A stretch of 64,000 bases of DNA, taken from positions 1 through 64,000 of the forward strand of contig BTQL01000005.1 in assembly GCA_036985855.1 (NCBI GenBank). The letters are read 5' to 3'. The stretch is from B3-G11 sp036985855 (GTDB lineage Bacteria > Actinomycetota > Acidimicrobiia > Spongiisociales > UBA5794). A model generated the notes under the pieces. It was not told the DNA's origin and ran no database searches. It was given only the letters and a program-made list of their open reading frames with translations. A program made the translations under genes and the position numbers. Positions 1 through 6,876 of the stretch are shown in pieces (the stretch's first letter is position 1; the number at the start of each line of letters is the position of its first letter).

Positions 1-2
1 GT

Positions 3-172
3 GAGAGGGTTCGCGGCCTCACCTCAGGTTCGGTCTTCAACCTGAAACACGCGAACCCTGTCATTTCGATGCTCGTGGCCCTCCAACTCCCCGCTCCACG
101 GGCGCTGAACGTGTGGCGATCAGCGCCGATGACACCGACGCATTCCTCGCCCACCGCCCGAAATGGCAGTGA
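3..172 (+). pseudogene. C-terminal fragment of an unrecognised element gene, probably frameshifted
   Basis: The first 170 bases have coding character in two successive plus-strand frames. The frame beginning at base 3 reads a plausible protein segment (GSVFNLKHANPVISMLVAL) until about base 100. The frame ending at the TGA at 170-172 then carries the coding-like tail ADDTDAFLAHRPKWQ, with mostly G or C in third positions. The switch is a -1 shift near the run of C at about 91-95. I do not recognise the protein. Its position just upstream of the integrase suggests it belongs to the same integrated element. The gene starts left of the window. This is an inference from codon composition only. Confidence 0.3.
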
Positions 173-256
173 GATAACATCGGGCTGAGAGGGTCATGGG
201 TGATGATCACCGAGAACGAATCCGAGATCCGGAGCGTTTCCGCCAAAGGAGACTTG

Positions 257-1338
257 ATGGCATCCATCGATACGCACACGACCGCCACGGGCGAACGCAG
301 ATACACGGTCCGATTCCGAGACCCGGCGAACCGCCAGCAGCAGAAGACGTTCAAACGCAAAGTCGATGCCGAACGCTTCCGAAACGCCGTCGAGACAGCC
401 AAGGACCAGGGAACCTACGTCGACGCTCGCGCCGGGAACGTGCCCTTCACCGTCATCGGTGATCGCTGGTTAGCCACCCGCACTGACAAGGCACGCTCGA
501 CGCGTGACCGCGACCGCTCCTACCTGCGCTCCTTGATCCTGCCAACCTTCGGCGACCGAACCATCAAGTCCGTCCCACCGTCCGAAATAGAGGCCTGGCT
601 CGCTTCGATGGACAAGGCACCCAACACCAAGGGCCGTGCACTTCAGATTCTCCGAAACGTGTTCGATCTTGCTCGCCGGGACCGCCTCATCGCGGCGAAC
701 CCGGCTGCCGATGTGAAACCCCCTCCGATGAAGCCGCTGCGCACAGGACGGGCACTCAGCGACAGCGAGATGAACACCATCATCAGCGCTGCGGAGGACG
801 TCGATGAACGCACAGCCGTCATCATTCACCTCATGGCCCGCTGCGGCCTCCGCATCGGCGAAGCGCTCGCCTTGAGACGCCAGGACGTGGACCTCGACTC
901 CAAGAGCATCACAGTCGCCACGACCATGTCTCGCCAGGAAGGTATCCGCCCGGTGAAGGGTCGAGTTCGGGAGGACCAGGGTCGGGTCATACCCGTCCCG
1001 ACCGATGTTGCCGAACGGTTGCGCCACCACTTCAACCAGCGACCGATCACCAACATCGATGGATTCATCGTGACCTCACCTCGAGCGGCCCGCTCGACTA
1101 CAACAACTGGCGAGCCAGGGTGTGGGTCAAGATCACGCGACAGATCGACTTCGACGTCACACCGCACGACCTGCGACGCACCGCAGCGACCAGACTGTTC
1201 CTCGTGGACCGATGGACACCGGCCGAGGTGCAGGCGTTCATGGGGCATCTCGACCCCCGTGTGACGCTCGGGATCTACACCGTTGTTGCGTCCGAAAAGC
1301 TGCCCCAGCCGTCCACTCTGAGCATGAAGATCATTTGA
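257..1338 (+). pseudogene. Tyrosine recombinase/phage integrase, broken by a -1 frameshift
   Basis: Site-specific recombinase of the lambda integrase family, which would integrate or excise a mobile element at a tRNA gene. The start at 257 is chosen for the AAAGGAG ribosome site 6 bases upstream. The first frame encodes an N-terminal AP2-like arm-binding segment (YTVRFRDPANRQQQKTF), a SAM-like core-binding domain, and the first catalytic arginine in ARCGLRIGEAL. The frame is lost at about 1072. The next frame carries DLTSSGPLDYNNWRARVW, the HDLRRT box (His and second Arg), and GHLDPRVTLGIYT with the nucleophile Tyr, ending at TGA 1336-1338. One missing G (GTG-GAC read as GTGAC) joins the two halves perfectly, giving about 360 residues, the usual family size. 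All catalytic residues are therefore present but split. It could be a real inactivating mutation or a sequencing error. Confidence 0.88.
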
Positions 1339-1402
1339 GGTGTGGGGTTTTTGTGGGGATTTCTCCTCATGAACGACTCACGGGAGACCGTGGCAAACGA
1401 CG

Positions 1403-1427
1403 GGAACCCAGGCTATGCCAGGGTTCC
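1403..1427. terminator. Strong hairpin between the integrase and tRNA-Val
   Basis: A 7-bp perfect stem GGAACCC/GGGTTCC is extended inside by GGC/GCC around a TAT loop with one A-A mismatch. It lies between the convergent integrase gene and the tRNA cluster. Neither side has a long T tract, so it may act as a bidirectional terminator or as part of the attachment region. Confidence 0.45.
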
Positions 1428-1435
1428 TTGCTTGT

Positions 1436-1506
1436 GGGCGCTACTGGATTTGAACCAGTGACCCCTGCCGTGTCGAGGCAGTGCTCTGCCGCTGAGCTAA
1501 GCGCCC
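1436..1506 (-). tRNA. tRNA-Val (GAC)
   Basis: A 71-base cloverleaf reads on the minus strand, with acceptor GGGCGCT/AGCGCCC, D arm GCTC/GAGC, anticodon stem CTGCC/GGCAG and T loop TTCAAAT. The 7-base anticodon loop is TCGACAC, giving anticodon GAC (valine, GUC codons). Position 33, almost always U, reads C here. CCA is not encoded. It is the last gene of a Gly-Cys-Val cluster. Its 3' end faces the integrase, making it the likely attachment gene of the element at the left edge. Confidence 0.9.
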
Positions 1507-1528
1507 GTGATCGTGCATGTTAACGCCG

Positions 1529-1599
1529 AGGCGACGCCGGGAATCGAACCCGGGTTCAGGGTTTTGCAGACCCTTGCCTAGCCACTCGGCCACGTCGCC
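1529..1599 (-). tRNA. tRNA-Cys (GCA)
   Basis: A 71-base cloverleaf on the minus strand with acceptor GGCGACG/CGTCGCC, discriminator U73 (typical for cysteine), anticodon stem AGGGT/ACCCT and loop CTGCAAA with anticodon GCA. It is the middle gene of the Gly-Cys-Val cluster and is probably co-transcribed with it. Confidence 0.95.
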
Positions 1600-1606
1600 T
1601 AACGAT

Positions 1607-1632
1607 GAGGGCGGTCAAAACGGACCGCCCTC
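1607..1632 (-). other. Perfect 10-bp hairpin between tRNA-Gly and tRNA-Cys
   Basis: GAGGGCGGTC pairs with GACCGCCCTC around a 6-base loop. There is no T tract after it in the direction of tRNA transcription, so a processing signal in the polycistronic tRNA precursor is as likely as a terminator. Confidence 0.5.
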
Positions 1633-1637
1633 ACTCG

Positions 1638-1710
1638 AGCGGACGACCGGGATCGAACCGGCGACCTCAACCTTGGCAAGGTTACGCTCTCCCAGCTGAG
1701 CTACGTCCGC
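1638..1710 (-). tRNA. tRNA-Gly (GCC)
   Basis: A 73-base cloverleaf on the minus strand with acceptor GCGGACG/CGTCCGC, discriminator U, D arm GCTC/GAGC, and an anticodon loop with GCC between AACCT and AGGTT. It is the first gene of the Gly-Cys-Val cluster, an arrangement familiar in actinobacteria. Confidence 0.95.
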
Positions 1711-1720
1711 GTAGGGCGGG

Positions 1721-1726
1721 ATAGTA
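1721..1726 (-). promoter_or_regulatory. Probable -10 element of the tRNA operon
   Basis: TACTAT on the minus strand lies 10 bases before the 5' end of tRNA-Gly, the expected place for a -10 box. No convincing -35 box is visible, so this is tentative. Confidence 0.35.
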
Positions 1727-1742
1727 CCACGAGACCATCTTT

Positions 1743-2180
1743 TCACTCACCCCTCATTCCCGTAGATCCGAAACCCTCAGCCCCTCTTTGGGTGCTCTCG
1801 AGAGCCTCTACCTGCACGTACGCCGGCCTCTCAACAGCCATCACGACAAGCTGCGCGATCCTGTCGCCGACCCGGATCTCAAAGGACGTGTCTCCGTGGT
1901 TGATGAGGGCAACTTGCACCTCTCCGCGATATCCAGAGTCGATCAGGCCGGGAGCGTTCAGAACCGTCACACCGGTTCGCACTGCAAGACCGCTCCGCGG
2001 CAGGACGAACCCTCCGTACCCCTCGGGAATCGCCACCGACAGGCCCGTGGCTACCAGAGACCGCCCACCCGGCTCGATCGTCACGTCTTGTGCGCTGACA
2101 AGGTCGGCACCCGCATCACCGGGGTGAGCGAATCCGGGAAGCTGATGCATCGAGTCTCGGCGAACAACGGGTATCTTCAT
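1743..2180 (-). CDS. dut: dUTP diphosphatase
   Basis: Hydrolyses dUTP to dUMP and pyrophosphate, keeping uracil out of DNA and supplying dTMP synthesis. It is a cytoplasmic homotrimer. The 145-residue length is normal for the family. Conserved motifs run in order: GDAGADL near the N terminus (motif 1), PRSGLAVRTGVTVLNAPG (motifs 2-3), IDSGYRGEV, RIAQLV (motif 4), and the C-terminal Gly-rich RGAEGFGSTG (motif 5) that closes over the active site. The start at 2180 is preceded by a strong GGGAGGA site. An in-frame extension upstream lacks family similarity. The gene diverges from the membrane protein at 2210 with only 29 bases between them. Confidence 0.95.
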   Translation of the reverse strand: MKIPVVRRDSMHQLPGFAHPGDAGADLVSAQDVTIEPGGRSLVATGLSVAIPEGYGGFVLPRSGLAVRTGVTVLNAPGLIDSGYRGEVQVALINHGDTSFEIRVGDRIAQLVVMAVERPAYVQVEALESTQRGAEGFGSTGMRGE

Positions 2181-2209
2181 GTGGCGATCCTCCCATGGAA
2201 GTGAATTCG

Positions 2210-3364
2210 ATGGCCACCCAGGACGACAACAAGGGCTCGGGGAACGACGGTAGCTGGTTCCTCGAAGCTGTCGGCGCGGTTTCTCCTCCACCGACACCAA
2301 GCGAAGCGATCGCAGCGCTCGAACTCGACAACACCCTCCCAGAGACTGCTGCGGTCCTCCCTTCCGGATCGCAAGCTGTCACCATCACATCGTTCGACGG
2401 AAGCACCGGCACCTCGACTTCGACATTCGAACCCATCGGGGGAACTCCCTCCCTCGCTGCCCATTCAACCGGAGAGATGGAGATCCCTGTTCCCCCCGCT
2501 GCCCCCCACGAGCCCGATGACACAGGGCTCTCCCCGGTTCTCAGGACGAGGCGTGCATTTCGCTGGCCTGCGGTCACTTTTGGCGTATTTCTCGTCGCCG
2601 TTGCCGCCCTGGCCGTGGTATGGCTACCCGCGGCGCTTCGACAGGATGCGATCGTCATCAAACAGACGTATGCTGACGGAGCCCTGGCTGTACGCCTGTA
2701 CCTCCCGACCGCCCAGACTGCTCTCGATGCGATCACGAGCCCCGACACAACTCAGGACGAGCTTTTCTCTGCTGTGCCGATCATCTCCCAGCTCGACAGC
2801 CTCGCCCTTGAGCTTCAGGTCACTGCGACAGCCCCACTGCCTCGACAGCTCCCTCTGCTGCCGAACGAAGAGGTCGTAGCTCTCGGACCGTTGCAGCAGA
2901 CTGCCCAGATCCACGCTGCGCAAGCGTCAGATGTCGCACGCCAACTCGGTTACGCCTATGTCTACCGAACAACGATCCCGACGCTGCTCACAACTGGTGA
3001 GCTGCCGACGACTGCCGATACCCAAACGATCAACACGCTCAGCGTGTCTCTTGCTTCGTCCCTCGTTGCCGACTCCGCAGCCCTCAGCGACCTCCCGATC
3101 ACGGAAACAGCAGCCGGGCTCGAGCTCAGTGCCCGCGCCGCTGTGGAGCGATACGGGTCATGGCAGGAGGAGTATCTCGCCTCCCTATCGGAAGGCGACG
3201 AAGCCGCAGCGACCCTATTGATCGCCGAACTGGACAATCTCAGATCAGGGCTGATGACCGAACTCGAAACCACCATGAGAACCTTTCGAGTCGAGATCGA
3301 CGATCAGATCGTTGTGCTTGCAGCCGATCTCGAGAACTTTCTCGCTGCGCTCACTCAGTCGTAG
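2210..3364 (+). CDS. Uncharacterised single-pass membrane protein
   Basis: I do not recognise this 384-residue protein. Residues 1-115 are low-complexity and rich in Ser, Thr, Pro and Glu. One hydrophobic segment at about 119-141 (preceded by RTRR, so the N terminus is predicted cytoplasmic) is followed by about 240 residues rich in Ala, Leu and Thr, with predicted long helices. This suggests a membrane-anchored extracytoplasmic helical domain. An ATG at 2195 is in frame, but the ATG at 2210 has a better-placed GGAAG. The last 14 bases overlap the convergent nrdR gene. Nothing in the sequence fixes its function. Confidence 0.75.
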   Translation: MATQDDNKGSGNDGSWFLEAVGAVSPPPTPSEAIAALELDNTLPETAAVLPSGSQAVTITSFDGSTGTSTSTFEPIGGTPSLAAHSTGEMEIPVPPAAPHEPDDTGLSPVLRTRRAFRWPAVTFGVFLVAVAALAVVWLPAALRQDAIVIKQTYADGALAVRLYLPTAQTALDAITSPDTTQDELFSAVPIISQLDSLALELQVTATAPLPRQLPLLPNEEVVALGPLQQTAQIHAAQASDVARQLGYAYVYRTTIPTLLTTGELPTTADTQTINTLSVSLASSLVADSAALSDLPITETAAGLELSARAAVERYGSWQEEYLASLSEGDEAAATLLIAELDNLRSGLMTELETTMRTFRVEIDDQIVVLAADLENFLAALTQS

Positions 3365-3809
3365 AGGCATCGCTTTCGAGGGCCGCAGCTTCCTTTTCGA
3401 AGTCGCTCGCCTTCTGGAACTCCTTGTACACAGATGCGAACCGGAGATAACCAACTTCATCGAGATCTCTCAAGCCGTCGAGTACGATCCTGCCGATCTC
3501 CTCAGCGCTGATCGATCCTTGTGATGTGTATGCAGCCCGCTCGACCGTGGAAACCAGGTCATCGATCGCATCTTTGGCGATCGGACGGTCCGCCATCGTG
3601 ATCTCAACACCCATGCGCACCTTTGTCGCATCGAACGGTTGCCTGCGACCGTCCCGCTTGACCACCACGACCGCAGATGGCCGCTCGAAGGTGGTGAAAC
3701 GGTGACCACATCGAGGACACGCCCTGCGCCGCCTGATGGCGCGGCCCTCATCGGCCGGTCGGGAATCCACCACTCGTGTCTCGTGGGTTGTGCAGAGAGG
3801 GCAGCGCAT
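3351..3809 (-). CDS. nrdR: Transcriptional repressor NrdR
   Basis: Represses ribonucleotide reductase genes by sensing ATP/dATP. It is a 152-residue cytoplasmic DNA-binding protein. The start is set at MRCPLC, giving the zinc ribbon Cys3-Cys6/Cys31-Cys34 exactly where the family has it. The basic stretch RAIRRRRACPRCGHRF and the ATP-cone domain (VVVVKRDGRRQPFDATKV onward) follow. The C terminus is variable and acidic. Upstream in-frame sequence is not conserved. It lies next to the LysM gene and lexA, the same neighbourhood as in mycobacteria. Confidence 0.95.
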   Translation of the reverse strand: MRCPLCTTHETRVVDSRPADEGRAIRRRRACPRCGHRFTTFERPSAVVVVKRDGRRQPFDATKVRMGVEITMADRPIAKDAIDDLVSTVERAAYTSQGSISAEEIGRIVLDGLRDLDEVGYLRFASVYKEFQKASDFEKEAAALESDASTTE

Positions 3810-3856
3810 GGCACCAGAATAGCCGGGGTCATGTGCCGGGTCTCTGGCATCACGTG

Positions 3857-4144
3857 TCAGGAAGAAATCACCGGGATCTCGATCACTTGACCTGGTTGCA
3901 GGTTGCCACCGTCGATGCCGTTGAGTTTCTCGATGGCATCGACGATTCGACGGGTGTCTGTGTCCCTGGGTCCGTACTCCTGCGCGATCCGCCACAGTGT
4001 GTCACCGGGTTTGACCCGGTAGTCGGCGGTATCGGTGATCTGCCCGGTTGCCTGAACGGCAGAGGACAGGAAGATGAGCACGACAACGACCGTGATGGAG
4101 ATGATGGAGAGCGCTCGAAACCGTGCGCTTGCGATCAGTGTCAT
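3857..4144 (-). CDS. SOS-associated LysM membrane protein (YneA/Rv2719c-like)
   Basis: A 95-residue protein with a membrane segment at about 11-32 (ALSIISITVVVVLIFLSS), a short linker, and one LysM peptidoglycan-binding domain (YRVKPGDTLWRIAQEYG ... LQPGQVIEIP). Its place and build match YneA of Bacillus and Rv2719c (ChiZ) of mycobacteria, lexA-linked LysM proteins that delay division during DNA damage. That role here is inferred from position and from two LexA boxes in its upstream region. The start at 4144 has GGGAGAAG before it. An in-frame ATG at 4228 would add a basic N-terminal tail and cannot be fully excluded. Confidence 0.8.
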   Translation of the reverse strand: MTLIASARFRALSIISITVVVVLIFLSSAVQATGQITDTADYRVKPGDTLWRIAQEYGPRDTDTRRIVDAIEKLNGIDGGNLQPGQVIEIPVISS

Positions 4145-4347
4145 GTCTTCTTCTCCCTGTTCCTCTGCTACCCAGTTGCGGCGTTCCTTTGACGGTCGGC
4201 CCTTGGCGCTTCGGCGCATCCCGGGCATCCCCGGTCGCTCGTCAGCTCCTGCGACCGACGGTATCGGCCGGGTGTGACATGTTCCGATGCGCTTGGGCGC
4301 TGCAGCGGATTCAGGGAACCTCTTGGGGGGTTGACCCGTACACCCGA

Positions 4348-4363
4348 CCGAACACCTGTTCGG
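4348..4363. promoter_or_regulatory. LexA box, second copy in the lexA/LysM intergenic region
   Basis: CCGAACACCTGTTCGG is a near-perfect palindrome of the actinobacterial SOS type. It sits just past the expected transcription start of the LysM promoter and could strengthen repression. The 447 bases between the LysM gene and lexA hold three such boxes and no further gene that I can support. Confidence 0.8.
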
Positions 4364-4373
4364 TCTTCCTCAT

Positions 4374-4402
4374 AACCTATCGAACATGTGTTCGTATGTC
4401 AA
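4374..4402 (-). promoter_or_regulatory. Promoter of the LysM gene with a LexA box as spacer
   Basis: On the minus strand TTGACA (4402-4397) and TAGGTT (4379-4374) are separated by 17 bases. Those 17 bases hold the 16-base LexA box TCGAACATGTGTTCGT at 4380-4395 (plus strand). LexA bound there would block RNA polymerase. The 5' leader would be about 220 bases, longer than usual. Confidence 0.65.
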
Positions 4403-4527
4403 CGTCTTCGTATCGCACGGTTCGGGTGACACGTGTCCAGGTGTTTCAGGATCGACTCACGGGGCGGCATGATCCGCCGCCATCTCCTTGCCTGTGACCT
4501 CCGGTGCGACACCCGATACATGGTGCA

Positions 4528-4543
4528 TCGAACATATGTTTGG
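4528..4543. promoter_or_regulatory. LexA box of lexA
   Basis: TCGAACATATGTTTGG lies 48 bases upstream of the lexA start and differs from the perfect palindrome at the 3' end only. A weak TTGGTC (4540-4545) and TACCCT (4563-4568), 17 bases apart, would place the promoter across the box, consistent with autorepression. Confidence 0.8.
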
Positions 4544-4591
4544 TCGCGAGAGCCAAACCCGCTACCCTTCTGGCAACGAACAGGAGGACTC

Positions 4592-5224
4592 GTGCCAGAC
4601 CGCTCAAGCCTTACACCGAGACAGAGAGAGATTCTCGACCTGATCAGTTCGACTGTCGCAGCCCGAGGTTATCCACCCTCGGTGCGAGAGATCGGCGAGG
4701 AAGTGGGACTCAGCTCTCCGTCGACCGTCCATTCCCATCTGTCGACACTCGCCACGCAGGGATTTATCCGCAGGGACCCCTCCAAACCCCGTGCGATAGA
4801 GGTGATAGCTGATGATGGCGCCATTCCCATCAGCCGAGCAGCAGTACGCGATGTACCCCTCGTCGGCAACATCGCCGCCGGATCACCGATCCTTGCCGAA
4901 GAGGACATCGAGGAGGTGTACCCACTCCCGATCGAGCTCGTCGGTCGGGATCCCGTCTTCATGTTGAAGATCCGGGGCGATTCGATGACCGACCTGGGGA
5001 TCTTCGACAGGGACTATGTCGTCGTACAGAAACAGCCGACCGCACGCAACGGTCAGATCGTCGCGGCCCTCGTCGAGGGTGAGGAGGCAACCGTCAAAAC
5101 GTTCAAGCGAACCGCAACGGGCATCACGCTTCTTCCCGCAAACGACGCATACGAACCGATGGTGTTCACCAACGGCGTCGAGATCCTCGGTGTCGTCGTC
5201 GCGGTGCTGCGCCGTATCGACTGA
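4592..5224 (+). CDS. lexA: SOS response repressor LexA
   Basis: Dimeric repressor of the DNA damage response that cleaves itself when RecA filaments form. The GTG start at 4592 follows AGGAGG by 4 bases and gives 210 residues. Residues 1-70 are the winged helix domain (RQREILDLI ... GYPPSVREIGEEVGLSSPSTV). The autocleavage site is Ala96-Gly97 in NIAAGSP. The catalytic dyad is Ser131 (GDSM) and Lys169 (ATVKTF). All essential residues are intact. Upstream in-frame sequence is not conserved. The stop codon directly abuts the stop of the convergent dapF gene. Confidence 0.97.
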   Translation: MPDRSSLTPRQREILDLISSTVAARGYPPSVREIGEEVGLSSPSTVHSHLSTLATQGFIRRDPSKPRAIEVIADDGAIPISRAAVRDVPLVGNIAAGSPILAEEDIEEVYPLPIELVGRDPVFMLKIRGDSMTDLGIFDRDYVVVQKQPTARNGQIVAALVEGEEATVKTFKRTATGITLLPANDAYEPMVFTNGVEILGVVVAVLRRID

Positions 5225-5980
5225 TCAATCGGCCGAACCGGAGAACGCGTACTCGGCTGGACCCTTCATCCACGCACCCTCCTCGTCGAACCACACACGG
5301 AGCGTGCCCCCGGGGAGACGCACATCGATGGGTAACGCAACCTCCCTGATGGTGTGGGCTATATAGGCTGATGCCGTTGCTCCGGTGCCTGACGCCCGGG
5401 TCTCCCCCACTCCCCGCTCCCAGATACGAGCGCGGATGCCCCCATCCTCGAGCACTTCGACGAACTCGACGTTCGTGCGGTTGGGAAACAAGGGATCATG
5501 TTCGATGACGGGTCCGATCTCGTCGACCGGGACATCCTCCACATCGTCTACGAAGATGACCGCGTGCGGATTGCCGATGGCGAAGGGATGCACATCCCGG
5601 TCGGCGATCGACAGCGTTCCGGTTCTGAAGGGAGCGGGCTCACCGACATACGCAACGACGCTGTCTTCGGACACGATCACCGGATGGTCTCCGACGGCCG
5701 ACTCGACTACGAACTCGGGTGCGTCGACCCATCCGCGATCGAAAGCCAACCGGGCGATACAACGCAGACCGTTCGCACACATCTCTGCCTCCCCACCATC
5801 TGCATTCCAGTAGCGCATCGAAACGCGCTCTGACGACAATCGGGTGGCGACGAGAACGCCGTCTGCGCCGATACCCGTGCGGCGCTCGCACCACCTCACG
5901 ACATCATCTGACTCCGGGGCAAACGGTCCCTCGACAACGATGAAGTCGTTCCCTGCACTCTCCATCTTCACGAAGTCCAT
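5225..5980 (-). CDS. dapF: Diaminopimelate epimerase, second catalytic Cys replaced by Ser
   Basis: Family enzymes interconvert LL- and meso-diaminopimelate in lysine and peptidoglycan synthesis, using two cysteines as acid and base. This 251-residue protein has normal length and fold motifs: ESAGNDFIV at the N terminus, NADGGEAEMCANGLRC with the first catalytic Cys68, and AIGNPHAV. The second site, normally ACGTGA, reads ERGVGETRASGTGA, so Ser197 replaces the catalytic cysteine. The codon is TCA, two changes away from any Cys codon, so a single read error does not explain it. Activity must therefore be questioned. No other dapF is in the window. The start overlaps the 3' end of miaA by 13 bases. 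Confidence 0.9.
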   Translation of the reverse strand: MDFVKMESAGNDFIVVEGPFAPESDDVVRWCERRTGIGADGVLVATRLSSERVSMRYWNADGGEAEMCANGLRCIARLAFDRGWVDAPEFVVESAVGDHPVIVSEDSVVAYVGEPAPFRTGTLSIADRDVHPFAIGNPHAVIFVDDVEDVPVDEIGPVIEHDPLFPNRTNVEFVEVLEDGGIRARIWERGVGETRASGTGATASAYIAHTIREVALPIDVRLPGGTLRVWFDEEGAWMKGPAEYAFSGSAD

Positions 5981-6876
5981 CCGGTGACCTCCCCAACACG
6001 GTTCACAGCCGATTCGATTCTTGCATCATTGTCATCCTGCCACGGTATCCAGTCGATGCGCGGATCTCGACCGAAGAAGGTCCGCTGCCTCCGAACAAGA
6101 GCCTTCGTCGCCCGAATCGCGTGTTTCACCGCTAATGCAAGACTCGAATCGCCGCTCACCACCTCCAGCAGCTCCCTGTACCCAACCGCCTGGCGTGCGG
6201 TCCTGCTCATCGCTGGTGCGAGATCCGTGACTTCCTCGAGGAAACCAGAAGCGAGCATCAGCTCGAAACGCCTGGTGACGCGCTCTGCGGATCGGTCGCC
6301 TGCATCGAGCCCGATGGACACATGCTCGACCATAGGTCGGTATGCACGCAGAGCTTCTGACTCCTCCGTGGACGCGCGTGCAGATGGGGTCAAGGCCGTG
6401 ATACGCCACACCTCGATCGCTCTGATGACCCGCCGTGGATTCTGGATATCGAGAACGTCTGATGCCCCGTGATCGATACCAAGAAGCATCTCTTGCAACT
6501 CGTCGAGTGGCAGTGTCTCGAGTTCCTGCCTGATCGCCGGATCTGTCGGGGCGAACGTCATCGGGTCGACCAGCGCCCTGAAGTGCAGCCCTGAGCCACC
6601 CGCAATGATGACTCGATCCGAATCCTCGATGGCCCTGCGACCCAACCTCTGGTACGTGGTCACGGAGAACTCCTCGGAAGGGTCTGCAACATCGATCAGA
6701 TGATGGGGAATGCGACGCCTCGTATCGGCTGACGGCTTTGCTGTCCCGATGTCCATACCCCGGTACACCTGCATCGAGTCGACCGAGACAATCGAAGCAT
6801 CGAACGCTGCAGCAGCAGCCTCCGCAACGGTGGACTTCCCTGATGCAGTCGGGCCGAGGATTGCGACGACTTTCAG
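5968..6876 (-). CDS. miaA: tRNA dimethylallyltransferase
   Basis: Transfers a dimethylallyl group to A37 of tRNAs reading UNN codons. MiaB, encoded just upstream, then methylthiolates the product. The P-loop GPTASGKST begins at residue 8 of the predicted protein. SVDSMQVYRGMDIGTAKP, the HHLIDVADP loop, IIAGGSGLH and the ARRQ-type tail (VRRQRTFFGRDP) follow. The only start codon that places the P-loop correctly is CTG at 6876-6874, overlapping the TGA of miaB in CTGA, with AGGGGAG about 9 bases before it. No in-frame ATG, GTG or TTG lies close by. This gives 302 residues, the normal size. Confidence 0.92.
   Translation of the reverse strand: MKVVAILGPTASGKSTVAEAAAAAFDASIVSVDSMQVYRGMDIGTAKPSADTRRRIPHHLIDVADPSEEFSVTTYQRLGRRAIEDSDRVIIAGGSGLHFRALVDPMTFAPTDPAIRQELETLPLDELQEMLLGIDHGASDVLDIQNPRRVIRAIEVWRITALTPSARASTEESEALRAYRPMVEHVSIGLDAGDRSAERVTRRFELMLASGFLEEVTDLAPAMSRTARQAVGYRELLEVVSGDSSLALAVKHAIRATKALVRRQRTFFGRDPRIDWIPWQDDNDARIESAVNRVGEVTGWTS

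Noticed and set aside
4274..4287. Possible fourth LexA box near GACATGTTCCG
   Set aside because: Only the right half resembles the box; the left half lacks CGAAC, so it is not counted.
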